The position numbers were made by a program, and so were the translations under genes. The notes beneath the pieces were generated by a model. It was not told the DNA's origin. It made no database searches and was given only the letters and a program-made list of their open reading frames with translations. Of a DNA stretch of 64,000 nucleotides, positions 46,393 through 59,131 are shown piece by piece. The DNA is taken from positions 13,382,001 to 13,446,000 of the forward strand of contig JAEMBT020000005.1 of assembly GCA_018873245.2 (NCBI GenBank). The letters run 5' to 3'. The DNA comes from Archegozetes longisetosus (lineage: Eukaryota; Arthropoda; Arachnida; Sarcoptiformes; Trhypochthoniidae). Within the stretch, counting starts at the first letter, position 1, and each line of letters opens with the position of its first letter.

Positions 46393-49289
46393 TTTATCCA
46401 AACTTAATCATAAAATTGGTTAAAGTTTGTAATTAGTATCACATAAACTATGCCTTAATTAAATTATTTGTGTTTTTCTTACTTTGTTGTTATGTTCTTG
46501 TTTTCCAAGGACAAGTGCAGACATATGAACCTAGTTTTTAGTTATTTTATCTAAACAGTTGCAGTGCAAGCTACAAGGTCTTTTCATATAGTGTTATCGC
46601 ACGTCTAGTTTTGCTCTTATCATAAGCATTAGGAATTCAAATGATTTTATGCTCAACTGTCTGTTTCTTACTTCATTCTATACCATTTTTCTTTCAAATT
46701 CATAGCCACAATTAAGACTAACTTCATAATCAAGATTTTAGTATAAATTTAATGTTAGATCTAAGCACTCACAAGTTTTAACTAAGTACAAGTCTTTTAG
46801 TAGTAATTGACTGAAATACAGAACATTCAACATTGAAAGCCTTACTCGAAGGCTACATTCGAACTAGTCATATGCAAGCTTAGTATATATTTCATTTGGT
46901 AAACAACAATATTTTAAACTAGCAAAATGTCGACACTCATTTCAAATATTTTCCATAATATAACTTTTGACACGAGAGTTAACAATTACTAGTAGAATAC
47001 GACTGTTAGTTTATTGTTTGTCAAAGTTTTAAGTCTTACTCCTAGACCAAAGTTGTCAATTTTTTGTTTACCTCAAAACTAAATGAAAAACGTGAAAGGA
47101 AGACCCTTATACGAAAATTCTCAACTTTTAATTTGAAAATAAGAGAAACTACTTATAATTTTTACTTTTAAGTGAATACTTTTCTCTAATTTCGCTTTCT
47201 AAGAATATTTTAACATCATTATTTTTATAAAAGGAAACAAATTAAACTAAAAATTAAGCAGTTTGAAAAATAGCTGATTTAATATATCATTATCAATGCT
47301 TCTCTGCTTTTTCATGATTAATAATAAAATTGAAAGCAAAAGTTTTAATCAGTACAAATATTTGCGTATATTTTTATTAATCAAACCTTAAAAGTTTCAT
47401 TATTCAAAAATGACACACATCGTATCTAAAGACTTTTCTATTTAACGAAAATGAGGCATCTCATTCTTCTTAAGTCACAACGTATGCTTTATAAATCGAT
47501 ATTATACTTAGGACTATAATTCCACTGCTTCAATTTGCAAAAAAATTAAAATATTGATTTAGAACGCATAGAGCTTTTTCATCAATATTCATAAAACTTA
47601 ACAGAAATTTCCTATAAGCAAATATCCAGTTAACTGAATCATCTAAAACTGGACTAAAGTTCTGAAATCTGGATTGTTCAGATGAAAACCTGACCGTTGG
47701 CAACGCTATCTCAGATCGATACCTTTGCCTATTATTGTAAATAATTCTTGTAAGTTTCATTGATTGCAATATCTATTACAAAATTAAACTTCTCTTTAGT
47801 AGTGTAGTATTTCTTGAAACTAAAAGACATTCAAGTATAGAATTGATTGGATTTTATAAGAAATACGGGCCTATTTTCACACTCCGTATGTGACCGAAAG
47901 CACTTATCTTGGTTCTTGATAGAAATATAGCTAGAGATACATTCCATAAAAACGAGTTTTCAGGAAGATCTGTTTTTTTATCTCGGTAATAATCAAAACA
48001 AAAAATTATCTAAAACGGGAAAAATGATTTTCACTTTTGATATGCTCATCTTAGTTTCTATAAAAGACATTTCAGCACAGTTTTTTGCATCAGTTTATTT
48101 CTAGTAATCCTAAAGGTCCTGATGAAGGTAATTGATTTTTACTCAATAATTAAGGACAATGAAGCTTGTGTTGCTTTTCTACCAAAGCATCAGCAACTGA
48201 CCGTACCGAATATGTTTTTAAATCTACTTCGTGATATTCGCAAAATTTTTCTTTAACTTTTTGTCATTTTATGAATTTTACCACAGAATTTATTATCCTT
48301 TAGACTTTATGAGTTTTGTATGTGAATAAATCTCATACGTAGGGGTATTGTATACAAACATAATTTCTGTAAATTTTGATTGTAAATTTCTCATATGTTC
48401 ATACTGGGATCGCACTCTACAATCAAAATCGCTTTCTGTGATCACAAGGATCGCGTACTATATGATTACCGAAATGATAATAAATTCTCAATTACAAAAA
48501 AGAAAATCTTGGCAAATTTTTCTGACTTTCCTTTAAAAAAGTATTACAAAAATTAAAAATTTTGATCTCAATTATTTTAAATAAATTTTAATTTTAGGCT
48601 AACTATCTAACAAAAAAATATTTAGAGATTTTTTTGCTAATTATGTTCAAAGATGGGAGAGCTTAAGAGTCGCTCATATGGCTACCAGGCCCGAAAAAGC
48701 CTCCCCTTAGAACAGCTGTTCGTAAAATTTGTGTTTTGAATGATTATATACTTGAGAAAGTACTTGAAAAGTCACGAGTTGGTGTATTTGGTCAGTGACG
48801 TGGTTGGCAAAACAGTATAATTAAAGAAAATAAGAAATAAACTATTTTCTCCGATCGATTATATTTATCGTCTATTCTTGAATATTCTCGCCTCGTCTAT
48901 ATTTGCAACAAGTTTGACATCTTACGGTTTAGTTCAAGTCATTGTAAGATTTCTGTTAACTTTTTGCTGGTTTGATAATTAATTACCAGTCGATTTGAAT
49001 AATTGAGACTTAAAATTGAGTTTTTATGAACTTTATTCTTTTATTGTATTTTATGATAGTATGATATACACTCGCTGGTATCTTTCTACCAACTACTCAA
49101 AAGGTACAAACTGAAGTGCTTAAACAAAAAGGCGCGAGATCTGAGGTCGGAATATGTGATCCACAATTCTCATGCTATAAAGTATTAGGTTGAGGACAGA
49201 ATGTCCAGAAAAGTGAAAAGGTCAAAACCTTGAGTGAAATCAAGTGATTTCTCGGAATATATGCAAATTGAAGTTCAACAACTTCAACA
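46393..49289. other. Gene-free stretch
   Basis: 2.9 kb, AT-rich. A patch at about 47625-47730 (ACTGGACTAAAGTTC... and CTGACCGTTGGCAACGC) may be a transposon end. The frames at 47530-47769 and 48348-48536 are not convincing. Confidence 0.35.
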
Positions 49290-50390
49290 ACTTTACATCA
49301 AATAAAGTCTTTTTCCAATGATAGATATGATGTCGAAGACGAAAAATTTAAAAATCAAATACTTTATGCTCGATTTTCTTAAAGAGGTTGGCAGTCGATT
49401 TGTTTTATGGAAATTCATGCCAATTATGCGTTTAGTTAATTATAAATTAATGAGAATACAAAACCAATATTTTAGTGAAATGAAAGAACCTTTAAAACAT
49501 AAATATCGAGAATATCATAAAGAATATAACAAAATGGTTATCAGAGATTTTTGCGATGCTTTCGTTTCAGCTTGAAATGAAGTCTTATCCGAAGGCAAAG
49601 AACTGGCACCTTATTAGACTAATGTTACTTTTGAACCTGTTTATAGGTATAAAAATAATTTCAATTACGCTCTCGATCGTTTTCTCCATTGTTATGGATC
49701 GCGTTCACGTTTAAATTCAGTTGAGATTGGGTAATATTAATTAGACTGACTGATTTAATCTGTAAATTTAAAAATATTTTTAATGCGAATCATTCCTAGC
49801 AATGAAAAACCAGTCTAGTAGTGAAGCCTAGATTTTTTTCAATTGAAAGGCGATATAAACACTACCATTTACCTTCAAATGACTATTCTTCCTATTGGCC
49901 TATTAACTAGAAGTACTGAAGGAATTTAGACAAGAAATTAGTTCACAAAAGTGGTGATTGAATGTCATTGCTAGAAGATAGTAATATTTGTCACTATGTA
50001 TGAACTCATTCATATCAGAAACAATGATATTTCAGAATAAAGTGCCAGTGAGTGCCTTTCATAAGGCTAAAACGGTATAAAGCCTGAAATTTTACTCCAC
50101 AACTGATAACAATTTCCAAATTCTAAATCTTCAGGTGGCCGGACAGCATCAGAAGGAACAGACCTGTTTTGAAACCAGTAACGTATGCTTGGTTAAAGAT
50201 GAAAAATATTGGGATAACCAGAAGAGTTTATTCTCGGAAAATTTCTAGAGGACGGAAAATATTGGTATTTGGCTTCACATCCTTACTCTCATACCTTTCT
50301 GTTTAAGGAATTGCGACTGTTTATGGGAAAGCTAGTGCCAACGTCCTTTCTTTTAGCTTTGGTTAGATTTATTTAGAATATCTATGAATA
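49290..50390 (+). pseudogene. Cytochrome P450 (CYP2-like) pseudogene
   Basis: Separated pieces in P450 order: SNDRYDVEDEKFKNQILYA (matching 'G.RF.YED.KF'), then in another frame SRFVLWKFMPIMRLVNYKLM and VIRDFCDAFVSA, followed after a stop by NEVLSEGKELAPY ('RDFCDA...AK.E...EGKE...Y'). Around 50185-50390 come DEKYWDNQKSLFSENF, EDGKYWYLASHPYSH and FKELRLFMGKLVPTSF with LLALVRFI, matching the region before and across the haem-binding loop ('FG.GRR.C.GE.LA'). The haem-ligand Cys is not present: the loop reads RLFMGK. Several stops and frame changes occur. P450s are haem mono-oxygenases; this copy is dead. Whether it had introns is unclear. Confidence 0.85.
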
Positions 50391-50929
50391 TGAGATTATT
50401 CTCGAAAATAACATCTTAATGAAAGCCATGGCACATAGGCAAAGAAAATTATTTAAAAAGTTTTAACGCAAATGGTATGCTTTTTTACAATTTGAGATAA
50501 TAGTTGATAGTCTAACTAGCCTATAATATTGTTAAATCACATTTATTAATTGCAACTTATTTATTATAGGAATTCCAAGAATCAAGCTTGAGTCGTAAAA
50601 TTCCACTCATCTAATCAAACTCAGAAATAAGTATAGGTATCTTGAAATTCTTGATTGTGGGTTCATGAACTTTGCTAATGGATGAAACGGTAGTCAGAAA
50701 TGCATCACTTCCTGGTGACAACTGAAAATTTAATAACTAAATAGGATATTTAGGCTTCCGCATTAACGCTGAAAATTGATGCTATTTCATTGTACTTAAT
50801 TATATGTGATTGCATGAACGTTAGTATGTAAGAATTGAATTTCTGTGCAAATAATTATAATAGTTGTTGAAATGAAAGAATTGAGTTACTAGAATTTTAA
50901 AACAACACTTGGAACAAAAAAAATTGATT

Positions 50930-51753
50930 ATGAAAAGCAAATCAATGATTTTATTAGTTATTCTGGGTTTGTATATTTTATTGGCTTGAATTAGATTTTA
51001 AATGTTCAGTTATTTATTATTTTGATGTAAATCTGTATAATATTTTAGTGCTAGTCACCCAAGCAAGTAGTTCAGATAACGAGCACCACGAGTTTCCAAT
51101 CAATCCAAAAGAATCACTAGACGATACGTGTGTTGGTAAATAATTATATATTGCTTTAGATATGTTAAAATGTAATAATTTGAATTTTCATGATAATAGA
51201 CGCAATAAATGATCAGGATTCGATTATTACGTTATTGCGAGACAGTCACATTCAAGTTAAACTAAAACTCAGAGAAAATTGTTTCAATACGAATTGCAGG
51301 TTAAATTTATATCTAATTGCTGCCAAAAAGGACATAAATGATGAAATAATTAAGGAGAAAATCAAAGACATGGCAGATTCGCAGTTAACTACTGATGAAT
51401 TATATGTGAAGCAAATTAATACGTGTCCAAAACCAGAAAACAGCACAGTGTTGATCGACATTATAGATAAATTGAACCGAAATTTTAAATATAGATTTGG
51501 ATTGGCATCAAAAGGCTCAGAAAATAAAGTGGAATTATCCATGAATAAAGGCATATTTACTAGTGAGATAGAATTATAACCGAAGCCTTAGTGTTGTGCT
51601 TTAATTTGTATTTAAAACTTCTCTATTTATAAAGTTTCTGATAACACAAAGCCATCGAATAATGGAATGGTTCTAATTATCGTACTGGTAATACTTCTAG
51701 TCGCCACTTTTTCACTTCTCGGTGTTTTGTTTTACATGTATTTGAAATTTTAG
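50930..51753 (+). CDS. Type I membrane protein of unknown family, four exons
   Basis: Exons 50930-50966, 51049-51135, 51200-51562 and 51635-51753. All three introns are GT-AG, 64-82 bp, and all interrupt codons after base 1. The sum is 606 bp, 201 residues. The signal peptide is MKSKSMILLVILVLVTQA, itself split by intron 1. The ectodomain (residues 19-173) has four Cys (DDTCV, ENCFNTNC, NTCPKP) and one N-glycosylation site (NST). A single membrane helix at about 174-197 (VLIIVLVILLVATFSLLGVL) ends in a three-residue cytoplasmic tail. No family recognised. With so short a tail it cannot signal alone. A possible decayed relative lies at 54760-55050. Confidence 0.8.
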
Positions 51754-52419
51754 TTATTTTTAATGCAATTGTTTTTTGAAATTTTGATTTCTATTTAAAT
51801 TGATAGCTATTATTCAGGTAATGATAAATGGCAGAATCTGTTTATTTTCTGGAACAAAGACGATCAAAGATCTAAGGCTGTTAGGGTTAACCATAAAGGT
51901 AAATATTCTTTGTCTAAATGAACGAGATTTCATATCGGTACCATTGCGTACAGCTGTAGCCAGCTGTGAGTTATGGGCTCATCAAAGATTTTAAAATTAG
52001 GTGAGGCAGATGGACAAAAATGTATGATTCCAGTTAGGGTGTGAGTTAAGTCCTCGGAACTAGAAGTATTCCTGTTGATCTACAACCTAAACATGATATA
52101 TCGTTGGTCTTGTCTCGATGAGTAGAGTACAACGATACCTTACTTGATCATGTTCTTAACTTTTGACCTTTGACTTTGACATTTGCTACCTTATATCCTA
52201 GTTTTGGTTAAGATAGGTTAGGTCAAGTTAAGAAGAGTTAGATTATGATGTTCAGGTTACAGAGTTAAATAAGAAATATTTTGGCTGCTCTCGATGAGTA
52301 GATTTAAGCTAAATCTTACTTGTGTGCTTAAGGTCAGCGAAGGTCACACTTGAGAATTAAACATCGAAGGTCAGTGAACGATGCAACGTAACTAATTTTT
52401 AATTTTATTTATTAGTATT

Positions 52420-52420
<1 letters not shown>
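51754..52420. other. Intergenic spacer with a short duplicated motif
   Basis: Two diverged units start TCTCGATGAGTAGAGT (about 52115) and TCTCGATGAGTAGATT (about 52297) and run about 60 bp. No gene; the frame at 51800-51994 is unsupported. Confidence 0.4.

Positions 52421-52455
<35 letters not shown>
52421..52455. repeat. (AG)n microsatellite
   Basis: About 17 AG units. Confidence 0.97.
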
Positions 52456-52458
<3 letters not shown>

Positions 52459-54759
52459 ATGGTCTTTATAGCTGGCTTGGGATCACCCTTTGTTTTCTAT
52501 TAATTTTTTCGAGTATGAATCCTCTATATAATTTAAATGCGTTTATAAACAAGATCAAGCCAGGTATTGTTGAACTTCACTCTTCGAGACAAAGTCCAAC
52601 GATTTATAAAATTTGGCTGTAGATCTACAAGAGTACTCATTAGTTTAAATTATTTAACCACGTCATCAGTTAGTATTCAGATAAAAGCTTCTTTATATCA
52701 TTATTAAGTAATCTCTAGAATAAGTTTCAGGAATGCTAGTCCAGGACCTGACCAGTCTTCATTAGCACCTTTACCATACGTAGTTGGACTCATGTGTTTC
52801 TTCAACTTCCTCACTTAAATATTAAACTATGCTTAGATGCATACAACTTGAAGGAAATTTCAACACATTTCCCTAAATTAAGTAGATATTAATGTGACCA
52901 AGTGAGAAATTCTTGAATTAACAAAATTTACTAGATTTCAACAAATGAGAATCACAGAAGTTTCTAACCTTGTACCAAGACAGAGAAGTTATCTATCGAA
53001 AGCTTATAAGCACCACTTTTCGCCGCATGAAAGTGTGTGTACTTATAATACGAATCGTTTGAAATTTTAATATCACTTATGACAAGTACTTATATTCCGG
53101 ATTATAAGTACATGAAGATTGAGATTTCATTTTATAAGGCCATGCCTTAAAATGCGAATTTTCATGAAAGGATTGAACTGCAAAGTAAAGGGTGCTCGGA
53201 AAATAGTGTTGGTATCGTTTAAAATTACAAAAATTTTTATCTTTTTAGTAAAAAGCACATAATTATAGCAAAATAATTTCACATTTCACCTATTTTGGCT
53301 ACTAATCATTAGATTTGTATGGAGCAAAGGCCTCCTGATGGGTTTACTATGTTTGACCGACACTCATTTAGCCGACAAATTCGTTGACAGATAAGTTGTA
53401 TATCTGAAAATTTGTTCACGGTCAATAAAATCCAATTGAGACGAGTTAATATTGATAAAGAGTAATATGCTTTCTGAGTTAAAAAATTGAATTCGCCTGT
53501 CTTCTAATTTAAAAGTTGCTTGCGAAAACATAAGTTTGAAATCAAATTTGATTACATACTGAACAAGAAATTTGCTCAATCAATCGTGATTGATCCAATA
53601 GAATAAGTATTTTACAATAATTTTCTCTTTAACAAAACATTAATTTGATTTAATTTCACTTAAGAAAACTCAACAATTTATTATTTAAACATTTTGAATA
53701 TTTAATTTAACACTATTTGAATAGGAATCTTTAAAACAGGCGCTCAATTTATGACCAACACGAAGAAATCAGGTTTTTATTAGTATTGAAATGCTCTCGG
53801 ATCCGCTCTCGCAATGGCTAATATAGGTTCAAAATATGGTGTTCAGAAAAATAGTTTTCACTGACATTCCAGCCATAACTCGTATATAACCACAACCATC
53901 TCATTGACTTTAATGAAAAAATAATTTATATAGTCTGCAAATTACAGAGGTTTGTCTGAAGATGCCCATTTTCTTATATGCACATATGTCAGTTTCATCC
54001 GGAGGCAAATCGAAATTGCTCTAAAAGTGTCTAATTCCTTTTATTGGTTACAAATCCAACACAATTTTGAGCATCCTTATTCGAATACTGCTAATTTAGT
54101 AACTTAAAATATTTAAATGACAAAAGAATCATCAAGTTCTTTCAAATGAAAATAATCTGAAAGTTTGTTTCTTAATTTTTTTTATATAATGGCTTTCCCC
54201 AATCTGATGTCATTTTTTATTTTAGTGATATAAATACTAATTCTTATTGGTCAAATATAGTTAATTCACATTAGACGATATCGATCATAAATTAAAAATC
54301 TAATTTCGAATATATTCCAATTTATAGATTGGGTCCAAACTAAATCGGTAAATATTGGTTCGCGCAAATAAATCAAGTCAGAAAAAACAGATCCTAGATT
54401 CGAAAGTTGACGAGAATAAGGACGCAACGCTATCATCTTCTGAGAAACTTAATAGCTAAACTTATTCTTCGAAAATGTACCTAAAAGCGTGTATCTGATG
54501 GTACTCCTATTTATTGTATACTTTAAGCAAAGAACCGTTTGCTTCGAAAGATTAAAGAATTTTGTCTAAATATATTTCAAATTTTATACATAGAAAATTT
54601 GGATTAAAATATGAATAAATTTTTATAAAATTTATATTCTATTTAGAGAATTTAAACTAATGTCCTAAACCTTATTTGAATTTAAGATTAATAATCGCTA
54701 AGTTTATGAATAAAATATTTAAGAAATATCTCCTCTAATACAAAATGATGGAGGTTGAG
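52456..54759. other. Gene-free stretch
   Basis: AT-rich, no gene, RNA or element recognised. Confidence 0.35.
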
Positions 54760-55050
54760 CGATTGTTATTGGAAGATCTAGTCTTCTAGAAGATGCAAAA
54801 AACTGTATAAAAGAATTTCTTATTCACTCATCTATAAACTTTAGTATTGTGGATGCTAACATAACGAGCCTTAGATTTAATAGCAATCAATGTCACAGCG
54901 ACACCTGCCACAGTCTTACAGAGATTTCATTACATCTTTCTTCAGACTCAATTTTTAATGGCATTGTTTTTATTTGATATGTTATCTCTATTTTCATCAT
55001 ATGCCTAGTTATGATTTTGTGTTATATCTATGCACGTGAGAAATATATTC
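54760..55050 (+). pseudogene. Possible decayed membrane-protein exon
   Basis: One frame reads LLEDAKNCIKEFLIHSSINF, NITSLRFNSNQCHSDTCHSL, then a hydrophobic run (VISIFIICLVMILCYIYA) after one in-frame stop. The N-x-C-x4-C layout followed by a membrane helix resembles the ectodomain and helix of the gene at 50930 (ENCFNTNCRLNL). No start, no clear splice sites. It may be a broken paralog. Confidence 0.35.
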
Positions 55051-55134
55051 AACTATTACTCAATGAGTACTTTATAAGTTCACACCTTCTATTGAAAAAT
55101 AATATAGTTTTTCATTATATTTGAGTAACCCTAC

Positions 55135-55250
55135 GGGTACCAGACATCTCGGATTGTCTAGGAGAAACCAGGATTTGAACATTTTCTCCCGTCTTCCGCA
55201 CTGAGATCATCCGGAAGGCGATTTCTCCCGGATATGACTCTTTGGTTAAT
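55135..55250 (-). repeat. tRNA-like GC-rich patch, possibly SINE-derived
   Basis: On the minus strand a 68-nt segment (about 55162-55229) begins GGAGAAA and ends TTTCTCC, which pair perfectly. It contains a B-box-like GTTCAAATCC and a hairpin CTTCCG/CGGAAG. The T-arm stem does not pair and no proper anticodon arm is seen, so it is not a working tRNA gene. A tRNA-derived SINE fragment is the best guess. Confidence 0.35.
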
Positions 55251-55422
55251 GATGAACAAGATAATTCTTAGAAATCGAAGATAGGGTTGAACCTTAAGTG
55301 CGTTTTGAATCCGGAATGAAGTATTTTGAAAGCCTAATAAAACATCTGCAAGCTTATTAACATTCTTTTGTAGAACATAGTCCTTTCGTGAACTCAAAAA
55401 TGAAATTTTCATTTCATTTAGT

Positions 55423-57899
55423 TAGTGATGAACAAAAGTCCAAAAGTCTCGTTTTTCCACTAGACTTTGGACAAGACGTCTCGAAAATCTTGTGGACCTG
55501 AGACATGGATTTCAGCAGATCTCTGAGACTTGGACATGGACTTCAAACAAATCTTGTAGACCTGAGACATGAACTTTAGACCTCAAAATTAGATTTCAAT
55601 TATTATTGTTAAAAACTGATTTTTACATAATTTTAATAATTTGAAAAGGTTTTATGTTAAAATTACGTAATTATAACTACTGGTTGAAATAATTGGACCA
55701 CGAATCGGCTAACATTAACGCCTTAATTGATTTCTTTTCCAATCGATTACGTTTTCTCGTAATCAAATCTCCAGCTTTGGAGAATACTTGTTCACTCGGT
55801 ACACTTGTAGCTGGAGTTGTAATATAATCAAATGCCATTTTCGATATATTTGGGAAGCAATCTTTGTTTTTGATCCACCAGTCAACTGGATCTATTGAGT
55901 AATCTTCCAACGATTTTTCAAAATAAGTTTTCAGTTCATCACTTTCATCTATCTTTTGTTTCTTGTATAGCGATTGTATGAAACTATTAGGCTCTAGTGT
56001 CTGACTTTTATCACGAGATATGACATATGCCTTATAGTTAGTATTAAAATTGTATTCAAACTTTTCTTTAATTTCCTGAAAATTACCCCATTTTTCAAAA
56101 AATTCAAGCTTTAACCGCGGGTCAAGAATAGATGCGAATATCACGATATTATTATTTAGTTCTGTTTTATATTTTAATAATTTTTCTTTAATATTTAGAG
56201 AGCATTCTTTAAGAACTTCTTTCGATTCATATTCTTTTAAATGTGAGAGCAATTTGTCAAAAATAGGCAGAACTATTGTCAGTGTCGGATAACTAGATCC
56301 CGACATCAAAACAGTTGACTCATAAAAGGGTTGTAGGAATCGCTTTAATTCTTCATATTTGCCCCATAAATTGTTATCTATATTTTTACCCTCAAATCCT
56401 TCCTTCTGAGTCAAACAATTTAAACTTTGTTTTAATATAAGAGCCCTCTCAATCATTTCATACGTAGAATTCCATCGTGTTTCCACATCTACTTTCGGTT
56501 TTAAGGTTTTCAATTTTAGCACACGTGATATCTCATTCAATTGTTGCAGCCTTTTAGGAGAAATTTTAATAAAATTTATTAATGAACGCAAAGGTTTTAT
56601 AATATTAATCGAATCCAATCCGTGTTTGACACTCAAATTTATAATATGTGCAAAACAGCGGAGATGTATGTCTTTTGGTGTATTGTAATTCTCATTTAAC
56701 CATTATTGCAACTCTTGTATTCCTTTTATATTATTGCTGGCATTATTAGTTGTTATAGCAATAATTTTATCCAATAATCCAAACTCTTGAATGACTTCTT
56801 GCAATTTAACTTTAATATCTTCTCCCTTATGAGGGTATGGAATCAACGAAAAGTCTAAAAGCAAATGTTGAAGTTCCTTATTATGAAAATAATGAGCAGT
56901 TGTTGACACATACGGCTGTTGACTGATTGATGTCCATATGTCAGTCGTGAGCGAAACTTTTGAATTTAAATTGTTCATTTCTATAATAATTTTCTCTTTT
57001 AAATCATCACACTTTTGAAGACAATTTCTTTGAACTGTAATTCTTGATGGGATTATAACATCAGGTTTGATATACTTAATCATTGATATGAATGACGGCT
57101 CAGAAACAATAGAAAACGGATGTTGTCCTTTAATAATGAACTCAATGAAGTAGTCACTAAAAGTTTTGCCATTTTGATGTTTAAAAAACTTCTCTATAAG
57201 AACGACATTTTTCGACTTTTCATGACGAGTGATATGTTTCTTTAGTGCATTAACACTTGTTTTGGCACTATATTGAGTGTCACAAAATTTACATTTAATT
57301 TTTGTTTTATCTCCAATAACTTCGAAGTTATCCCATTTCCAACAGATTCTAGTTTTTAATCTACTTTCACTCAGATCAGATTTATCATATTCTTGAGAAC
57401 TTGCATTTTCAATATCAATCAAATTAATACCATTCTCTGCCATTTTATTATAATTTAGCGATTTATGAACAAAAGAAATAAAACACTTTTTTGAACTATT
57501 AAGTGGTTTCTAACGATGAACATAAATGAGTATATTAAATCTAATTAACGAAAGATAGCTATAGATAAGAGTGCTCTAAACTAATGGGCGAATTTTAGAC
57601 ATATGTAAGCATACATTAAATCCCTAGAAAGTAATTTTGCAGATATTTTAACTTTACGTTTGCAAAAATTAGCAAAAGTTGATTAATATTGAATATTTGT
57701 CCAGAAGTGTGAAAAGCTATGGGCAAAGTATAAGCAAAAGTTCAAAAGTCTATTTTTTCCATTAGACTTTGAACGGGACGTCTCGAAGGTTTTGTAGACC
57801 TGAGACATGGATTTCAACAGATATCCGAGACTTTGACGTCGACTATGGACGTCTGGACGTCCACGTCCAAAGCTTGGACGTTCATTTTGTTCATCACTA
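55423..57899 (-). mobile_element. Young hAT transposon with intact target duplication
   Basis: 2477 bp. The ends TAGTGATGAACAAAA are inverted copies and the flanks carry the identical 8-bp duplication CATTTAGT (55415-55422 and 57900-57907), the hallmark of hAT insertion. Subterminal repeats of GACCTGAGACATG and GGACGT type crowd both ends. The transposase occupies most of the interior on the minus strand. The older relative at 14.1-16.5 kb has the same architecture. Confidence 0.93.
55677..57443 (-). pseudogene. hAT transposase, one internal stop
   Basis: A single frame of 588 codons from ATG 57441-57443, interrupted once by TAA at 56703-56705. Residues about 25-75 are a BED-type zinc finger (WKWDNFEVIGDK, KCKFCDTQYSA, LKKHITRHEK). 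The middle has the RNase-H-like core (SLTTDIWTSISQQPYVSTTA, ATTNNASN). The end is the hAT dimerisation domain (WWIKNKDCFPNISKMAFDYI, ATSVPSEQVFSKAGDLITRK, RNRLEKKSIKALMLADSW). The enzyme would cut and rejoin the element's ends in the nucleus. With one stop in an otherwise open frame the copy is young and its family may still have active members elsewhere. Confidence 0.9.
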
Positions 57900-57907
57900 C
57901 ATTTAGT

Positions 57908-58049
57908 TATGATATAGTGGAGAGTGAGTTAAGTTCTGTCTCAAAATATTCTCCAAACTCTAATTTAAAGGTTTTTATAAAATCAGTGTTTTTTAATATG
58001 AGAAATATCTGATAAATAGAAACATAAACCTTGAACTTTAGAGGTTAAG
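57908..58049. other. Short spacer
   Basis: Between the hAT element and the repeat cluster. Nothing recognised. Confidence 0.3.
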
Positions 58050-58655
58050 TGGCACTAGATGGGTAGAGTCATTGTAAAAATCAGGGGAGGAGTCAAATCG
58101 ACAGTGCTCAACGAGATAAAATGATTGATTCAAAAATTTTTGAGCTACGCCCACTGGTTCAAGAGACACTCCTTTAATGTTTAAAGCCATTCATTTATTT
58201 CCAAGCAAATGAAACTGTAAAATCAAGGGATGAGTCAAATCAAAAGAACTCGACGAAACAAAATGATTCATGCAAGAGCCATTAAGCTACGCCCCTTTTT
58301 ATTGAAGCTTATAAATTTATTTCCAAGTGCGCGGAGCTCCGTAAAATTCGAGGGAGGAGTTAAATCAATAGTACTCGATGATGGAAGAATCATTGAGTTA
58401 TGCCCAGTGAGCGTAACTCAAGGAATCTTACATTAATCGCTTTGTCTAATCGAATGCTTTGATTTGTACTCATTCCTTGATTTTTACAAAGCTCTGCTCA
58501 CTTTGGAATGAATTAATGACTTTTAACATTAAAGGGGTGTGCCTCTTGAGCCAGTGGGCGTAGCCCAAAAATTCTTTGCATAAATCGTTTGCTCACCGAG
58601 TACTATCGATTTGACTCCTCCCCTGATTTTTATAATGACTTCGCTCTTTTAGTAC
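58050..58655. repeat. Tandem plus inverted repeat cluster
   Basis: Three direct units of about 90-145 bp begin at about 58074, 58217 and 58341 (GTAAAAATCAGGGGAGGAGT, GTAAAATCAAGGGATGAGTC, GTAAAATTCGAGGGAGGAGT). Each carries a GTACTCGA-like and a GAGCTACGCCCA-like motif. A fourth unit at about 58500-58650 is inverted (GGGCGTAGCCCAAAAATTCT, GACTCCTCCCCTGATTTTTA). The outer units pair as a foldback. The 68-residue frame at 58230 is not a gene. Confidence 0.75.
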
Positions 58656-59131
58656 TACTTAGCCGTACTACTAGTGATATAGACTGCGCATACAATAAAA
58701 AATAAACAAAAATATGTTCGTTTAAAAATTTTTACCTATATTGCAAAAGGATAATGAAAAAGAGAAGTTAGGTGATGTTTCGGTAGGTTCGCCAAAATCC
58801 CGAAAAGTACTCAAATTAAGGTCGAATATTTCTCTTAAATTAAGCTAAAGAAATTTAACCAACCATTTCGTTGATTACGAAGATTTTTATTGAATTTACT
58901 TCTTATGAAAGTTTAACATTGTTATAGTTAATAATATTTAAATAAATTGTGTTAACTATTGTTCTTTTTATTGATTGAACAATTAATAACTATTATTATT
59001 CAAGGCTGAAAGCAGAAACTTAGTTCAATCTTTTGATCTAATGTCTATTCTGTAAAGTTTTGAAAAAAATACAATATGTTCTCTTGAAAACTCAATATTT
59101 ACTAAACCTCATAAACTATAGTTTTTCCTTG
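58656..59131. other. Intergenic spacer
   Basis: AT-rich, includes the 3' flank of the minus-strand LRR gene. Nothing else seen. Confidence 0.35.

Noticed and set aside
47530-47769. 79-residue minus frame
   Set aside because: No family, no start context; probably crosses an old transposon end.
52200-52260. Telomere-type TTAGG repeats
   Set aside because: Only isolated GGTTAGG-like motifs, no array.
55162-55229. Functional tRNA gene
   Set aside because: Acceptor stem and B box fit but the T stem and anticodon arm do not.
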